Below are positions 11,924-22,250 of a DNA stretch of 64,000 nt, in pieces. A program made the position numbers and the translations under genes. This stretch comes from Cryptomeria japonica. Its lineage: Eukaryota; Streptophyta; Pinopsida; Cupressales; Cupressaceae. The notes beneath the pieces are model-generated. The model searched no databases. It was given only the letters and a program-made list of their open reading frames with translations, and was not told the origin of the DNA. Each line of letters opens with the position of its first letter. Position 1 is the first letter of the stretch. The stretch is from contig NC_081411.1 in assembly GCF_030272615.1 (NCBI RefSeq), positions 157,248,471 to 157,312,470 on the forward strand. The letters are read 5' to 3'.

Positions 11924-11982
11924 GAGAACGACCCAAGTGAGTACAGCTGGACCTGAGCATTCCAACTCACTATAATAAATAG
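11924..11982 (+). ncRNA. Conserved leader motif with a covarying stem (D, left copy)
   Basis: GAGAACGACCCAAGTGAG is followed, about 24 bases later, by CTCACTATAATAAATA. AGTGAGT (11936-11942) can pair with ACTCACT (11965-11971). The same block occurs in E (29036-29092), F (55173-55231, minus) and the right arm (40903-40960, minus), although the leaders of D and E/F are otherwise unlike. In E/F the stem is AGTGGT/ACCACT, so two base pairs changed on both sides. This is a putative structured element. The TATAATAAATA part could instead be a promoter. Confidence 0.5.
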
Positions 11983-13266
11983 GCCTCTAGTGATTAAAGT
12001 CTCAAAGGATGGGATTATTTGAGTTTTCTCTTTGACATCTCTCATATCGAGCATTTTGTAGGGCTTCGCGGTCTCAATCACATTTACATGACTATAGCTT
12101 GTTTCGGTACCTTGTCAGGCTATAGGCCTCAATCATTCTTGCGTGACTTCAAGGGGTAACTTCAAACAGAATTCCTGACTAGGAACTATAAGATAGAAGC
12201 TACCCGATTCACCTTCGAAAGGTTGATAATCTTTGTGCAAGAGAGATAGTAACTCTCCCAAGACACTTGCCATATCGTGCCCCCATTAGTGTTTGGAGTC
12301 GGCTGATATGGCTTTGAGAATCCATTACATGAGACTCAGTGGTCGTATTCTAATTAGCTATTGGGTGTGTACCTAAGTCAGCAAGCAAAGGTTTTCTTCT
12401 CTAAGCCAACTTCCATAGGGTTAACATGTTGTGATTGGAATTATTATATATCTTGCGTGTTTTCTATGTTTTCATCCCTGAAACTGAAAATGAAATAGTT
12501 AAACTGGAGAAAACAAATCAAACAATATCAAATAATTCAGTGATAAACTCTCTCCGTGTCACAAACTAGTCTATCTTGGTAAAAAATTTGTCCATTTTAG
12601 AACTGGTCATACTCAGTTGTCATACCCAGCCATTGAAAAACTTAGAATTTTTGTCTCTGTCCTTTTAACAGTCATACAAGCCTGATCATTTGTCATCCTA
12701 CACCATATTCTATGTTGTACAAGTCTGCTAATCCTCTGTTGTACAAGATCCAGAAGTCTGTCATTCTAAGTTAAATCCTGCATCGTACGAGACAGAACTG
12801 CACAGAATCATTTGTCATTCAGGACCTACCCATTTGTTGTACGGTACTAGGCAGCAACTCGTACGAAACAGAATTGTTGTCATCCTAAAGCTGTTATACT
12901 TTTGTACGGTCTCAGAAATACAATCGTACAAGTCTTTGATTTTGCTAGTCCAGAATAGTCAAACCTATCCAAAAAAGTCTACAGCGAGCCTAAAACTGGT
13001 TATCATACTCCTAAGCATAAACAACCTTGATAGTGTACCTCTGCCATTGTGTTGCACAATTTTGTCGATCATCTTTAAGCTAGTTCAAACAAACATCTTA
13101 TCAAACCTAAGTTAACTTAGATAACGTCTTACACAGGATAGATCATTCCTGAAACCAGACAAGATCTTAAGTTACTTCTCTCAATCACTACGTTAAACGA
13201 ACTACTAGCTACAATTTGATCTTGACTTCTACAATACATTTGGCTCTCAGTCCTATTGGTTACAAA

Positions 13267-15480
13267 ATGCCTATTCAAACCCAAAATTCTCACAGCAAAA
13301 AGGATATAAAAAAAGAAACGCCCTTTGTGTCATTAGACAATCCATTCTTTGTGGAAGACCCCTTTTACAATAAACCGTCCTCATCACAAATACTAGTTTA
13401 CAACATACCAATCTTTGGTCAGCCCCTATCTCCCACCATGTTTGGGGAAAGAAAAGAAAGAGAAGCTAATAAATGAGACACTCACAATGACTTTAGCAAT
13501 CATGCCACTAATAGTGATTCCTCATCAATTGAATCTGAGCTTCCTGAACCTCATGAAGCTGAAGTACATAGATGTCAGAATCATAAACAATTTTGAAAAA
13601 TGATGAAGGTCATCATGGCTAGGGAAAAAGAAGACTATTTCATAGAATTAACAAAGCAAGGCACCAAACTCCCTACTAGTTATAATGTGGAGGCCCTCGT
13701 CGCTAAACAGGAAGAGACACCATGTAGAAAAATGAGCAAACAAATGCAAGCATTACAAACTGCGGTCACAAGAATAGAAAACAAAGATAAAATGCCAAAA
13801 CAATATTCTCTAGACACAATATGCCCATTCCCATTTGACAAAAACCTTTACATGTCTCCATTTCCTTCACGAGTTGAGATCCCAAAATTTGACAAATATG
13901 ATGGCACCTTAGATCCTCAAGATCATGTCAGAGAGTTTTGTGCCGCTTGTATGGAGTTTATGCACGATCAAACGTACCTCATGCACCTTTTCTCGAGGAG
14001 TTTAGGGGATCAAACAATGGAATGGTTTGAAAGCCTACCCAAAGGGATAAAAACATTTGAAGAACTAATCCAACTATTTTTACAACAATACTCATACAAC
14101 ATTCGTCACCTAGTCACTATGATAGAGCTTTGCAATACTAGACAAATGATAGGAGAACCCTTTCTCACCTTCCTCGAATGATGGAGAAAGATGTTCTCTA
14201 GATATTCACGGACTATCCTAGATCTTGAGAAAATGGATATCTTTGTCAACAACTTAGTCCCTAAATTGAAATATAGTGTTCAGATGCAAGTACATGCTTC
14301 ATTCAAAAAAATGGTAGATAACACCCTCAGAATGCAAGATGTTCTTATCAAAAAGGGAGATATATCACTTTGGAAAGAAACATCGCAAGGTTCTAGCTCT
14401 AAAGAAAAGAGTAAATACTAGAAATATGGAAAAGATAGCAACAAGAACGTCGTTAATGATGGAGTGGTACATACTGTCCAAGCAAAAACAAAATCCACAA
14501 TATTTAACTTGGACAATGGTATGCAAGCACTCAAGGCAGCTGAAACTACAATAGAGAATCCCCCAAAGAAAACAAGAGAATGGTTTAAAGAAAAACCTTG
14601 GCTTTCAAAGCCTAAACATGATTTTACTCCTCTAGATGAATCATATGAATTGGATTTTAAAACTTTATTGGCAAATAATCTGATAACATTACTAGACAAT
14701 TCTAGACCATATGACCCAGAAATTAGACTCAAATGATGGAGAGAAAATGAATACTGTGACTACCATTGGAACAAGGGACATAACATAAACCACTACATGA
14801 AACTCCGACATGAAATCCAAGATCTCATTGACGCAGGCAAGATTGTTGTTGGAAATCATGCAACTAATGCTGATCATAAGGCCTTTAAAGATCCCTTACC
14901 CACTTATGAACAAGGAGATTCCTCAAAATCCAAGGGAGGAGCTAGAGTCAAATATACTTACACTAACAATGATAATGTGATCAACATGATTGAATCTACT
15001 CAAGCTGAATATTGCAATGTGATCATAGTCCCAAACCGCCAAAATAAAGCACAAGCTACTAATGCCATGACTCGCGCTCAAAGGAAGATTACTCTCCCAA
15101 GAGCCAGTTCCTCAACTTTCGATCAAACAACATCAAATCTACCAAATAGACAAACAAACACAATCATGGCTAAATCAAAACAACTGGCTTCACCATCTTC
15201 TCCTGGTTATAGTATTATCAAATAATTGAAGAGAATCAATGCTCAAATCTCCATTTTGGAACTGCTTAAGATCTCTTCTGCTCATAGAGATGTCCTAGAC
15301 AAGGCTTTAATTACCACTAGTGTCCCTAAAGATTTAGACGTAGATCAGTTTCAATCTATGGTGGGTCACCTGAACTCACCTCATTACCTCACTTTCTCTG
15401 AAGAAGATGATAACTCACTAAGCCACCCACATAACCAACCATTACACATTGAAGCCATGATCCATAAACACTGTGTTAAA
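13267..15480 (+). pseudogene. gag: gag of element D, left copy
   Basis: Gag forms the particle that packages element RNA. The ATG at 13267 is chosen because both arms have it in the same place and frame. Downstream, the frame runs as one with the rest of pol, broken only by stops (for example 13474, 14179, 14420, 14734, 15223). The retrotransposon gag core spans about 13880-14350, with the family's EWFESLP and TFEELIQLFLQQY pattern. A CX2HX4HX4C-type knuckle at about 14755-14800 has lost its last Cys (Tyr here, Cys in the right arm). A basic and Ser/Thr-rich tail leads to the protease. Most stops are one transition away from the right-arm codon (CGA to TGA, TGG to TAG or TGA). Confidence 0.85.
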
Positions 15481-16479
15481 TGTGTTTTGATAGATGGAGG
15501 TGCTGGGTTGAATATTTGTACTTACAATCTACTGACATAGCAAGGATTTTCTGAAAATGTTATTGATCCAACAAAGAAGATAACAATCAAGGCTTATGAT
15601 GAAGAAGAAAGAACTTCTAAAGGTCTGGTACTATTACCAATCAGAGTAGGACCTATAGAAAGAGATGTCATTTTTCAAGTCCTGGTTCCTCATCTTTCAT
15701 ACAACATCTTACTAGGTAGGCCATGGATTCATGAAATGAAAGAAGTAGCATCTATGTATCATCAATGCCTAAAATTTCCTTATAATAGAGTTGAAGTTAG
15801 TATCCCGACCGATACAAGCTATGCCTGCAATGCATTAATGCAGAGTGCTGATGCTTTTGTACCTCATAATAGAGCAACTTCCACAGTTGAAAATTTGGAA
15901 TCTTTGTTGAAAGATTTACAAAAGAAATTGAAAATCACAAACACTATCATGGATGGATAAAAGATAGAGCCTATACTCTCACTAATGTCTCTTCCTCCAT
16001 CACCAAGACAGTCGGGAAAACCGTCAGAGGTTATGAAGCCACAAATTTCAACTCCAAAAGTCATTTATGATAGCACCTTTATACAGTCCTCTACTTCTCT
16101 TGCAGGTGAAATAGAAGGAGATGATGTTCTCAAATCACTTTTCAAAGAGGACCGTGCAAACAAAGAAATACGACATTGTGAGATTTCCCCACCACAATAT
16201 GGTCTAGGCTATAAGATGCTTCAACGCATGGGATATTCAGGTATTGGTCCTCTAGGCAAACGTCAAAAAGGTATTGTTGAACCTATTCAGTTACAAACTA
16301 AGTCTGCCAATGATAAAGATGGACTGGGATATGATCCAAGAAAGCAATCAGATCAGAAGCACACATACCACCATCAACGTAAGTGGAAGAAGAAGGTACT
16401 ACCTTTAAAAACACAAGAACTTAATACTCAACAAACTCAGGAAGAGTGTGAAAATGAACAAAAAGAATTGCCCACCTAG
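15481..16479 (+). pseudogene. Protease and G-patch region of element D, left copy
   Basis: A retropepsin-like aspartic protease starts VLIDGGAG, with the catalytic Asp at 15493-15495, and continues to YNILLGRPWIHEM at about 15700-15735, the usual flap-to-C-terminal signature of plant Ty3 proteases. It is followed at 16198-16290 by a G-patch: GLGYKMLQRMGYSGIGPLG with the expected glycine spacing, then GIVEPIQ. G-patch domains bind RNA or nucleic-acid helicases, and some retroviral proteases carry one. The frame is the same as gag, with stops at 15538 and 15958. The right arm has both domains in the same order (25032-26045). Confidence 0.85.
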
Positions 16480-17860
16480 AGAGAGGAAACAAATGGTAAT
16501 CAAGTTCCAGTTATATCAGCTATAATACCACAGGAAGTAGAAGTCTGAAAGGATATGAGAGACAAAGTATACAGAATCATAGAATTGTTTGCACCACTAA
16601 AATTTCCAGTCACATATACTGGCAGACAACAAGAAGACAATTCATAAACTGATTCAAATAAGTATGAATGGGGTCCAGATCACATCTCAGATACATCTAC
16701 CACAAAAACCCTTGAAGAATCCAGTGATATCACAGATGATGCACAAGAGCTGATATGCCTCAGAATGCAAAAGGAAATAGAAGAAATTAGACTAAAAAGA
16801 CAAGAAGACTATGAACGATAGTTGGAGGAAGAAAGGACACAAGCTATTTCTTCACCTACCAACCCTCCTAATGAGATAGGACAAATCAGGTACGGAACTA
16901 GAAAAGAAGAACTAGAAGCTGCAAAAATAGAACCAGTCATCAATCCAGAGGAAGCTGAATGGAACAGATGACAGGGATTAACAGAACCATCAAAGTCATG
17001 TCCACAAGTGTGTCAAATACAAGCAATCAATAAACCAAATCATGAAGGAACTTGCAGCATCAAATATGTGGGTGTCGATACTATATATACCTTTACTAAG
17101 CCACTTGAAGATGAGTCAGCAACTTCATCCTATGACTTTGATGACTCAGACAGGACCTCTATTTATAACAACAACTATTCACCAATGCATTATGACTACT
17201 CTGTCATGAATGATGAGATACTGTCTACTGTCACACCACGGTATGTAGTCCAGTCTGAAGTAGGTGACAATGTTAGAAGTAAGTCAGTTGGGTTAGGTCT
17301 GATAAATACTAACATGAATTTTGATAATCATGTCATAACTCTTCCTGATCTCAAGACACATATGCAAGGTAGTCTTCTGGGACTCAACTAGTCAGTCTGA
17401 AGCCATGATGATAGTACCATGAACTCCCTTGAGCCTGTTCCAACCTTATCCTTAATGCATCTGGAACTGATTGATTGTACTCTTTATAACCAACCCTTGA
17501 ATGTTCCTACTTTTACTAATGACTATACAATAGCCTATTATCTCAATGTAGTTGAACCCATGTACTCTTCCACCAATGAACAAAATGAAAACATGACTAA
17601 ATCGGATATCAAGTATCTTAGTCGCAAAAACAAGAAAAATAAAAATAAAAGACCTGATGGCGAAAACCACTTTGTGGCGGTGTTAGAATCTAAAAAAGAG
17701 AAAATAAAGGATGTACCTAAAGGTGAGATAATTGATATACTGCCAGGTCACTTCCAGGAGAGATCTTCCATATTGATCGAGCCAACTCAGCCAGTGAACA
17801 TTGGGAGTCAAGATACACCACACATCATTCATTTAGCTCAATCACTATCAGCATAAGAGT
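16480..17860 (+). pseudogene. Acidic linker between protease and RT, left copy
   Basis: The frame continues through about 460 codons without a recognised domain. It is rich in Glu, Ser and Tyr, with a short Glu/Arg/Lys-rich helix (about 16760-16840) that may form a coiled coil. Stops are at 16477, 16555, 16645, 16819, 16969, 17389 and 17398 (approximate). The collinear minus-strand copy is at 23691-25031, so the region belongs to the element and is not a later insertion. Its function is unknown. Confidence 0.6.
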
Positions 17861-19260
17861 TAAAAGATTTCAGCAACCTTTTTTTAGAAAAGAAGATCAA
17901 TTTTGCATGGACATACTTAGATATGCCAGTACTAGATCCTGATCTCATCATGCATCATCTCTCTATTACACCAGGAGTTAAACCAATCAAGCAAAAACTC
18001 CGTAAGATGCATCCTCATGTGGCACTACTAGTCAAAGCTGAACTAGAAAAATTGTTGAAAGCTGGATTTATCAGAGCTATAGACTATGCAGAATGGATAT
18101 CAAATAGAGTACCTGTATCAAAGGCAGACAAATCTATTAGAGTTTGCACAAACTTCAGGGATCTCCAAAAAGCATGTCCAAAAGATGATTTTCCATTGCC
18201 CAACATTGATATGATAATAGATATGACTGCTGGATATGAGATGTATTCATTAATGGATGGATTCTCTGGGTACAATTAGATCAAGATATCACCTGAAGAT
18301 CAAGAAAAGATAGCTTTCACATGTGCATGTGGAACCTTCTATTGGAATGTTATGCCATTCGGTCTAAAGAACGTAGGAGCAACTTACCCAAGAGCAGTAA
18401 CCACTATCTTCCATGATATGATGCATAAAAACATGGAAGATTATGTTGATGACACCCTAGTAAATACTATGAAGAGATCTACGCATATTCAAGAGCTAGG
18501 CCTTATACTAGATAGAATGGAAAGATTAAAGCTCCGGTTAAATACTAAAAAGTGTGCATTTGGAGTAACATCGAGAAAATTGCTTGGTTACATAATTTCA
18601 AAAAAAGGATTTGAGGTTGACCCTAAAAAGGTCCAAGCTATAATGGAAATGCCTCCACCCAAGAATATCAGTCAAATGAGAAGTTTATAGGGCCGTCTTC
18701 AATCAATAAGGCGTTTTATATCTCAGCTAGCAGACAAAGCTCAACCCTTCACAAAGGTATTAAGGGAAGGGATTCAATACAACTGGGATAAAGCTTGTGA
18801 ATGACATTTACAACAAATCAAAGAATATCTTTATAATCCATCCATATTAATGCCACCAATTCAAGGCAAGCCACTGATCCTGTACATATCAGCTACAAAT
18901 ACTTCACTGGGGGCACTTCTGGCACAACAGGATGACAATAAAAAGGAATGAGCTATCAATTACATCAGCAGAACATTGGTGTCATATGAAATGAACTAAA
19001 CTATAATAGAGAAGGCATGCTTAGAATTGGTCTTTGTATCACAAAAATTAAGGCACTCTATGTTAGCACACTCCATTATGCTGGTAGCCAAGATTGATCC
19101 GCTCAAATATCTTCTCAGTAAAGCAATGCTTACAGGAAGACTAGCTAAATGGGTCATGGTTCTTACTGAATTTGATATCGAATATGCGGAATGTACAACC
19201 ATCAAAGGACAGGTTATTGCAGACCAACTTGCTAATGCTCCACTTGAAGATAGTCAACCT
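17861..19260 (+). pseudogene. pol: Reverse transcriptase and RNase H of element D, left copy
   Basis: The RT copies element RNA into DNA. Visible landmarks: LSITPGVKPIKQK (about 17967), KLLKAGFIRAI (18052), CPKDDFPLPNID (18178), YEMYSLMDGFSGY (18236), MPFGLKNVGATY (18352) and the catalytic YVDD at 18442-18453. RNase H 1 follows (ILYISATNTSLGALLAQQ at about 18880, KLRHSMLAHS at 19048). The fold pattern is that of Ty3/gypsy. Stops at 18278, 18688, 18803, 18949 and 18998 (approximate) break it. The frame is still that of gag, so the ancestor made one gag-pol polyprotein. Confidence 0.9.
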
Positions 19261-19710
19261 CTGCATATAGAATTCCCAGATGAATCAATCATGCACCTTA
19301 CTGAACAATCATGGAAGATGTTCTTTGATGGGTCTTTCACTCAACATGGTTCTAGTGCCGAAATACTTTTTATGACTCCTCAGAAATAGTCAATTTCGAA
19401 AGCTTATAAGATTTTCTTCCCTTGCACAAAAAACATTGCAGAATATGAAGCTTTGGTAAACAGGATCAAGCTGCCCATCGAGTGGAAGATTGTTGAATTA
19501 CACATCTATGGAGATTCTCAACTCATTATCAACCAAATCAATGATCTATATCAGACAAGAGATGAGAAACTAATGCTTTATAAGAGAATGGTGGATGATC
19601 TCAAGAAATACTTTACCTCCATATCATTTCAGCAGATCCCCAAAATAGCAAATAGAGTAGCAGATGCAATGACCACTTTGGCATCTATACCACAGCTACA
19701 GGAGTCTAAT
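19261..19710 (+). pseudogene. Second (archaeal-type) RNase H of element D, left copy
   Basis: A second RNase H fold sits between RNase H 1 and integrase: WKMFFDGSFTQHG (about 19313), NIAEYEALVN (about 19435) and IYGDSQLIINQI (about 19505), giving the Asp, Glu and Asp of the active site. A double RNase H is the marker of the Tat lineage. One stop at 19387 interrupts it. The right-arm copy (21841-22250) keeps all three residues without a stop in the core. Confidence 0.85.
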
Positions 19711-20708
19711 TTTTGCTTTGAATTCCTGGTGGAAGAGTTACATTACCCTGCCTATGATTCTCCCGATTCCCAGATGGTATGTTCTATTGTTGGACATGAC
19801 TTATCTTGTTATAGCCACATTTATTCTTACCTGTGTGACCAAGTTGTCCCTGCTAATCTTTCTCGAAATGAAAAAAGGAACCTAATCCGAAATGCGTCAT
19901 AGTATGTCATCATTGCTAATGGCCTATTCAAATGAGGTTTAGATAATACTTTTCTTAGATGTCTAGAAACTAAGGAGTCCCAATGCGCATTATCAGAGGT
20001 TCATGAAGGTGTTTGTGGATCCCATTCAAATGGTCTAACTTTAGCATGAAAAACTACTAAGGGCTAGCTACTACTAGACAGACATGGAGAAAGAAGCTAT
20101 AAAATTTGCTAAAACCTATGAAAAGTGTCAGTTGCATGGGTACCTTATACACGCTCTAGCAAGGGATCTCATACCCTTTGTGACACATTGGTGCTTTCAA
20201 GAGTGGGCATTTGATCTAATTGGCCAAATATATCCTGCATCATCTAATGAACACAAATTTATTATCACTGCCACTGAGTACTTCACTAAATTGGTAGAAG
20301 TGGTTCCTCTCATCAAGACAACAGTCAAACAAGTAGCTCTCTTTATTCTTATTTATATCATCTATAGGTATGGTATACCTTCATCCATTATAACAGATAA
20401 TTGAGGACAGTTCAAGAACAAACATCTAGACGAACTCTGTGAGAAATTTAAAATCAAACAACAATGGTCCTCAGTATATTACCCTCAAGGTAATGGACAA
20501 GCAAAGGCATCTAACAAAAACCTACCGACTATCTTGCAAAGAACAGTGAACAAATTCGGGAAGGATTGGCATCTGCAGCTCAATCCTACATTGTGGGCTT
20601 ATAGAACAAGTATCAGAACACCTACTGGGGCTACACCTTTTTCTCTAGTGTATGGGTCCGAAGCAGTATTACCTATTGAAGTAGAAATACCATCTCTAAG
20701 AGTTTCTC
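19711..20708 (+). pseudogene. Integrase of element D, left copy, C-terminus missing
   Basis: The zinc-binding HH-CC region starts at about 19995, but a one-base insertion at about 20050 shifts the frame, and the third ligand is Tyr in TYEKC (Cys in the right arm). The catalytic core shows WAFDLIG (first Asp, about 20205), ITDN (second Asp, about 20390, followed by a stop) and PQGNGQAKASNK, where the catalytic Glu has become Lys (AAG at 20504-20506; Glu in the right arm). The copy ends after EIPSLRVSL at about 20708, where the sequence turns into the inverted arm. The C-terminal domain is absent. Confidence 0.85.
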
Positions 20709-20828
20709 TTTTGATACACTCCGAGATGATCAAACGCCACTTGCCGATGCTCATCCAACAATTCTAGCTCTTGCAATCTAGATATTCTATAGTCTTCATT
20801 AGTAACAAGACCTTGTAAGGGAACTCTT
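20709..20828 (-). other. Palindrome spacer (unpaired centre of D)
   Basis: These 120 bases encode, on the minus strand, the integrase stretch from LQGLVTNEDYRIS to YQKR. The left arm stops before this stretch, so it has no partner and would form the loop of the hairpin. At the joint, left-arm AAGAGTTTCTCT runs into TTTGATACACTCC with only a few bases of microhomology. Confidence 0.75.
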
Positions 20829-21640
20829 AGAGATGGTATTTCTACTTCAATACGTAATACTGCTTCGGACCCATACATCAGAGAAAAAGGTGTAGCCCCA
20901 GTAGGTGTTCTGATACTTGTTCTATAAGCCCATAGTGTAGGATTGAGTTGCAGATGCCAATCCGTCTCGGATTTGTTCACTGTTCTGTGCAAGATAGTCA
21001 GTAGGTTTTTGTTAGATGCCTCTGCTTGTCCATTACCTTGAGGGTAATATACTAAGGACCAGTGTTGTTTGATTTTAAATTTCTCACAGAGTTCATCTAG
21101 ATCTTTGTTCTTGAACTGTCCTCCATTGTCAGTTATAATGGATGAAGGTATACCATACCTGCAGATGATATAATTAAGAATAAAGAGAGCTACTTGTTTG
21201 CCTATTGTCTTGATGAGTGGAACCACTTCTACCCATTTAGTGAAGTACTCAGTGGCAGTGATAATAAATTTGTGTCCATTAGATGATGTAGGATATATTT
21301 GGCCAATTAGATCAAATGCTCACTGTTGAAAGGGCCAGTGTGTCAAAAAGGGTATGAGATCCCTTGCTTGAGCGTGCATAAGGTGCCCATGCAACTGACA
21401 CTTGTCACAGGTTTTAGCAAATTTTATAGCTTCTTTCTCCATGTCTGGCCAGTAGTAGCTAACCCTTAGTATTTTTTGTGCTAAAGTTAGACTGTTCGAA
21501 TGGGATCCACAAATACCTTCATGAACCTCAAATAATGTGCATTGGGACTCCTCTATTTCTAGACATCTAAGAAAAGTATTATCTAAACCTCATCTGAATA
21601 GGTCATTAGCAATGATGACATACCGTGATGCATTTTGGAT
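20829..21640 (-). pseudogene. Integrase of element D, right copy
   Basis: On the minus strand: HEGICGSH and CDKCQLHG (zinc-binding HH-CC), AFDLIG with the preceding Trp turned into TGA (about 21318), ITDNGGQF (second Asp) and PQGNGQAEASNK with the catalytic Glu intact. The reading frame from about 21226 continues to 20696. It extends to YQKR, short of the C-terminal domain found in complete elements (compare E at 34395-34641). This copy is better preserved than the left one. Confidence 0.85.
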
Positions 21641-21840
21641 TAGGTTCCTTTTTTTATTTCAGGAAAGATTAGCAGGGACAACTTGGTCATGCAGGTAAGA
21701 ATAAATGTGGCTATAACGAGATGAGTCATGTCCAACAATAGAACATACCATCTGGGACTCGGGAGAATCATAGGCAGGGTAATGTAACTCTTCCACCAGG
21801 AATTCAAAGCAAATTTTAGACTTCTGTAGCTGTGGTATAG

Positions 21841-22250
21841 ATGCCAAAGTGGCCATTGCATTTGCTGCTCTATTTGTTATTTTGGGATCTACTGAAATGA
21901 TATGGAGGTAAACAATTTCTGGAGATCATCCACCATTCTCTTATAAAGCATTAGTTTCTCATCTCTTGTCTGATATAGATCATTGATTTGGTTGATAATG
22001 AGTTGAGAATCTCCATAGATGTGTAATTCAACAATCTTCCACTCGATGGCCAGATTGATCCCATTTACAACCGCTTCATATTCTGCAATGTTGTTTGTGC
22101 AAGGGAAGAGAATCTTATAAGCTTTTAGAATTGAGTATTTATGAGGAATAAAATAAAGTATTTCGGCACCAGAACCATGTTGAGTGAAAGACCCATCAAA
22201 GAAAATCTTCCATGATTCTTTAGTAAGGTGCATGATTGATTCATCTGGGA
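21841..22250 (-). pseudogene. Second (archaeal-type) RNase H of element D, right copy
   Basis: The minus strand reads WKIFFDGSFTQHGSG, NNIAEYEAVVNGI and IYGDSQLIINQI in order, with the catalytic Asp, Glu and Asp present and no stop over 114 codons. A stop follows at the end (SISFQ stop IPK). The surrounding frame changes at about 21870, so the chain is broken before integrase. Confidence 0.85.

Larger units (their letters stand above)
10768..13266 (+). other. Long 5' leader of element D, left copy
   Basis: About 2.5 kb separate the primer site from the gag start, normal for Tat elements. No long frame is present. It holds several TCGTACGA-like motifs (a 12-bp perfect palindrome at 11042-11053; others near 10873, 10916, 12782, 12857), a hairpin at 11126-11224, and a conserved motif at 11924-11982 shared with the E/F family. 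Everything from 11149 on recurs inverted at 39626-41728; the first 380 bases do not. The region probably carries packaging and translation signals, but that is inference. Confidence 0.7.
11149..20708 (+). repeat. Left arm of the palindrome in element D
   Basis: This 9.56-kb segment is repeated in inverted orientation at 20829-41728 once the nested element E is removed (about 9.53 kb). Correspondence is collinear: leader 11149-13266 with 41728-39626, gag start 13267 with 39625, RT YVDD 18442-18453 with 23070-23081, and IN near 20700 with about 20830. A sample of 240 bases over RT differs at 19 positions. The left arm keeps the uninterrupted target site (ATACT at 14088-14092) where E is inserted in the right arm. 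Confidence 0.9.

Noticed and set aside
11924-11982. Hammerhead ribozyme
   Set aside because: The CTGATGA and GAAA core elements are missing around the conserved stem, so the motif is not of that class.
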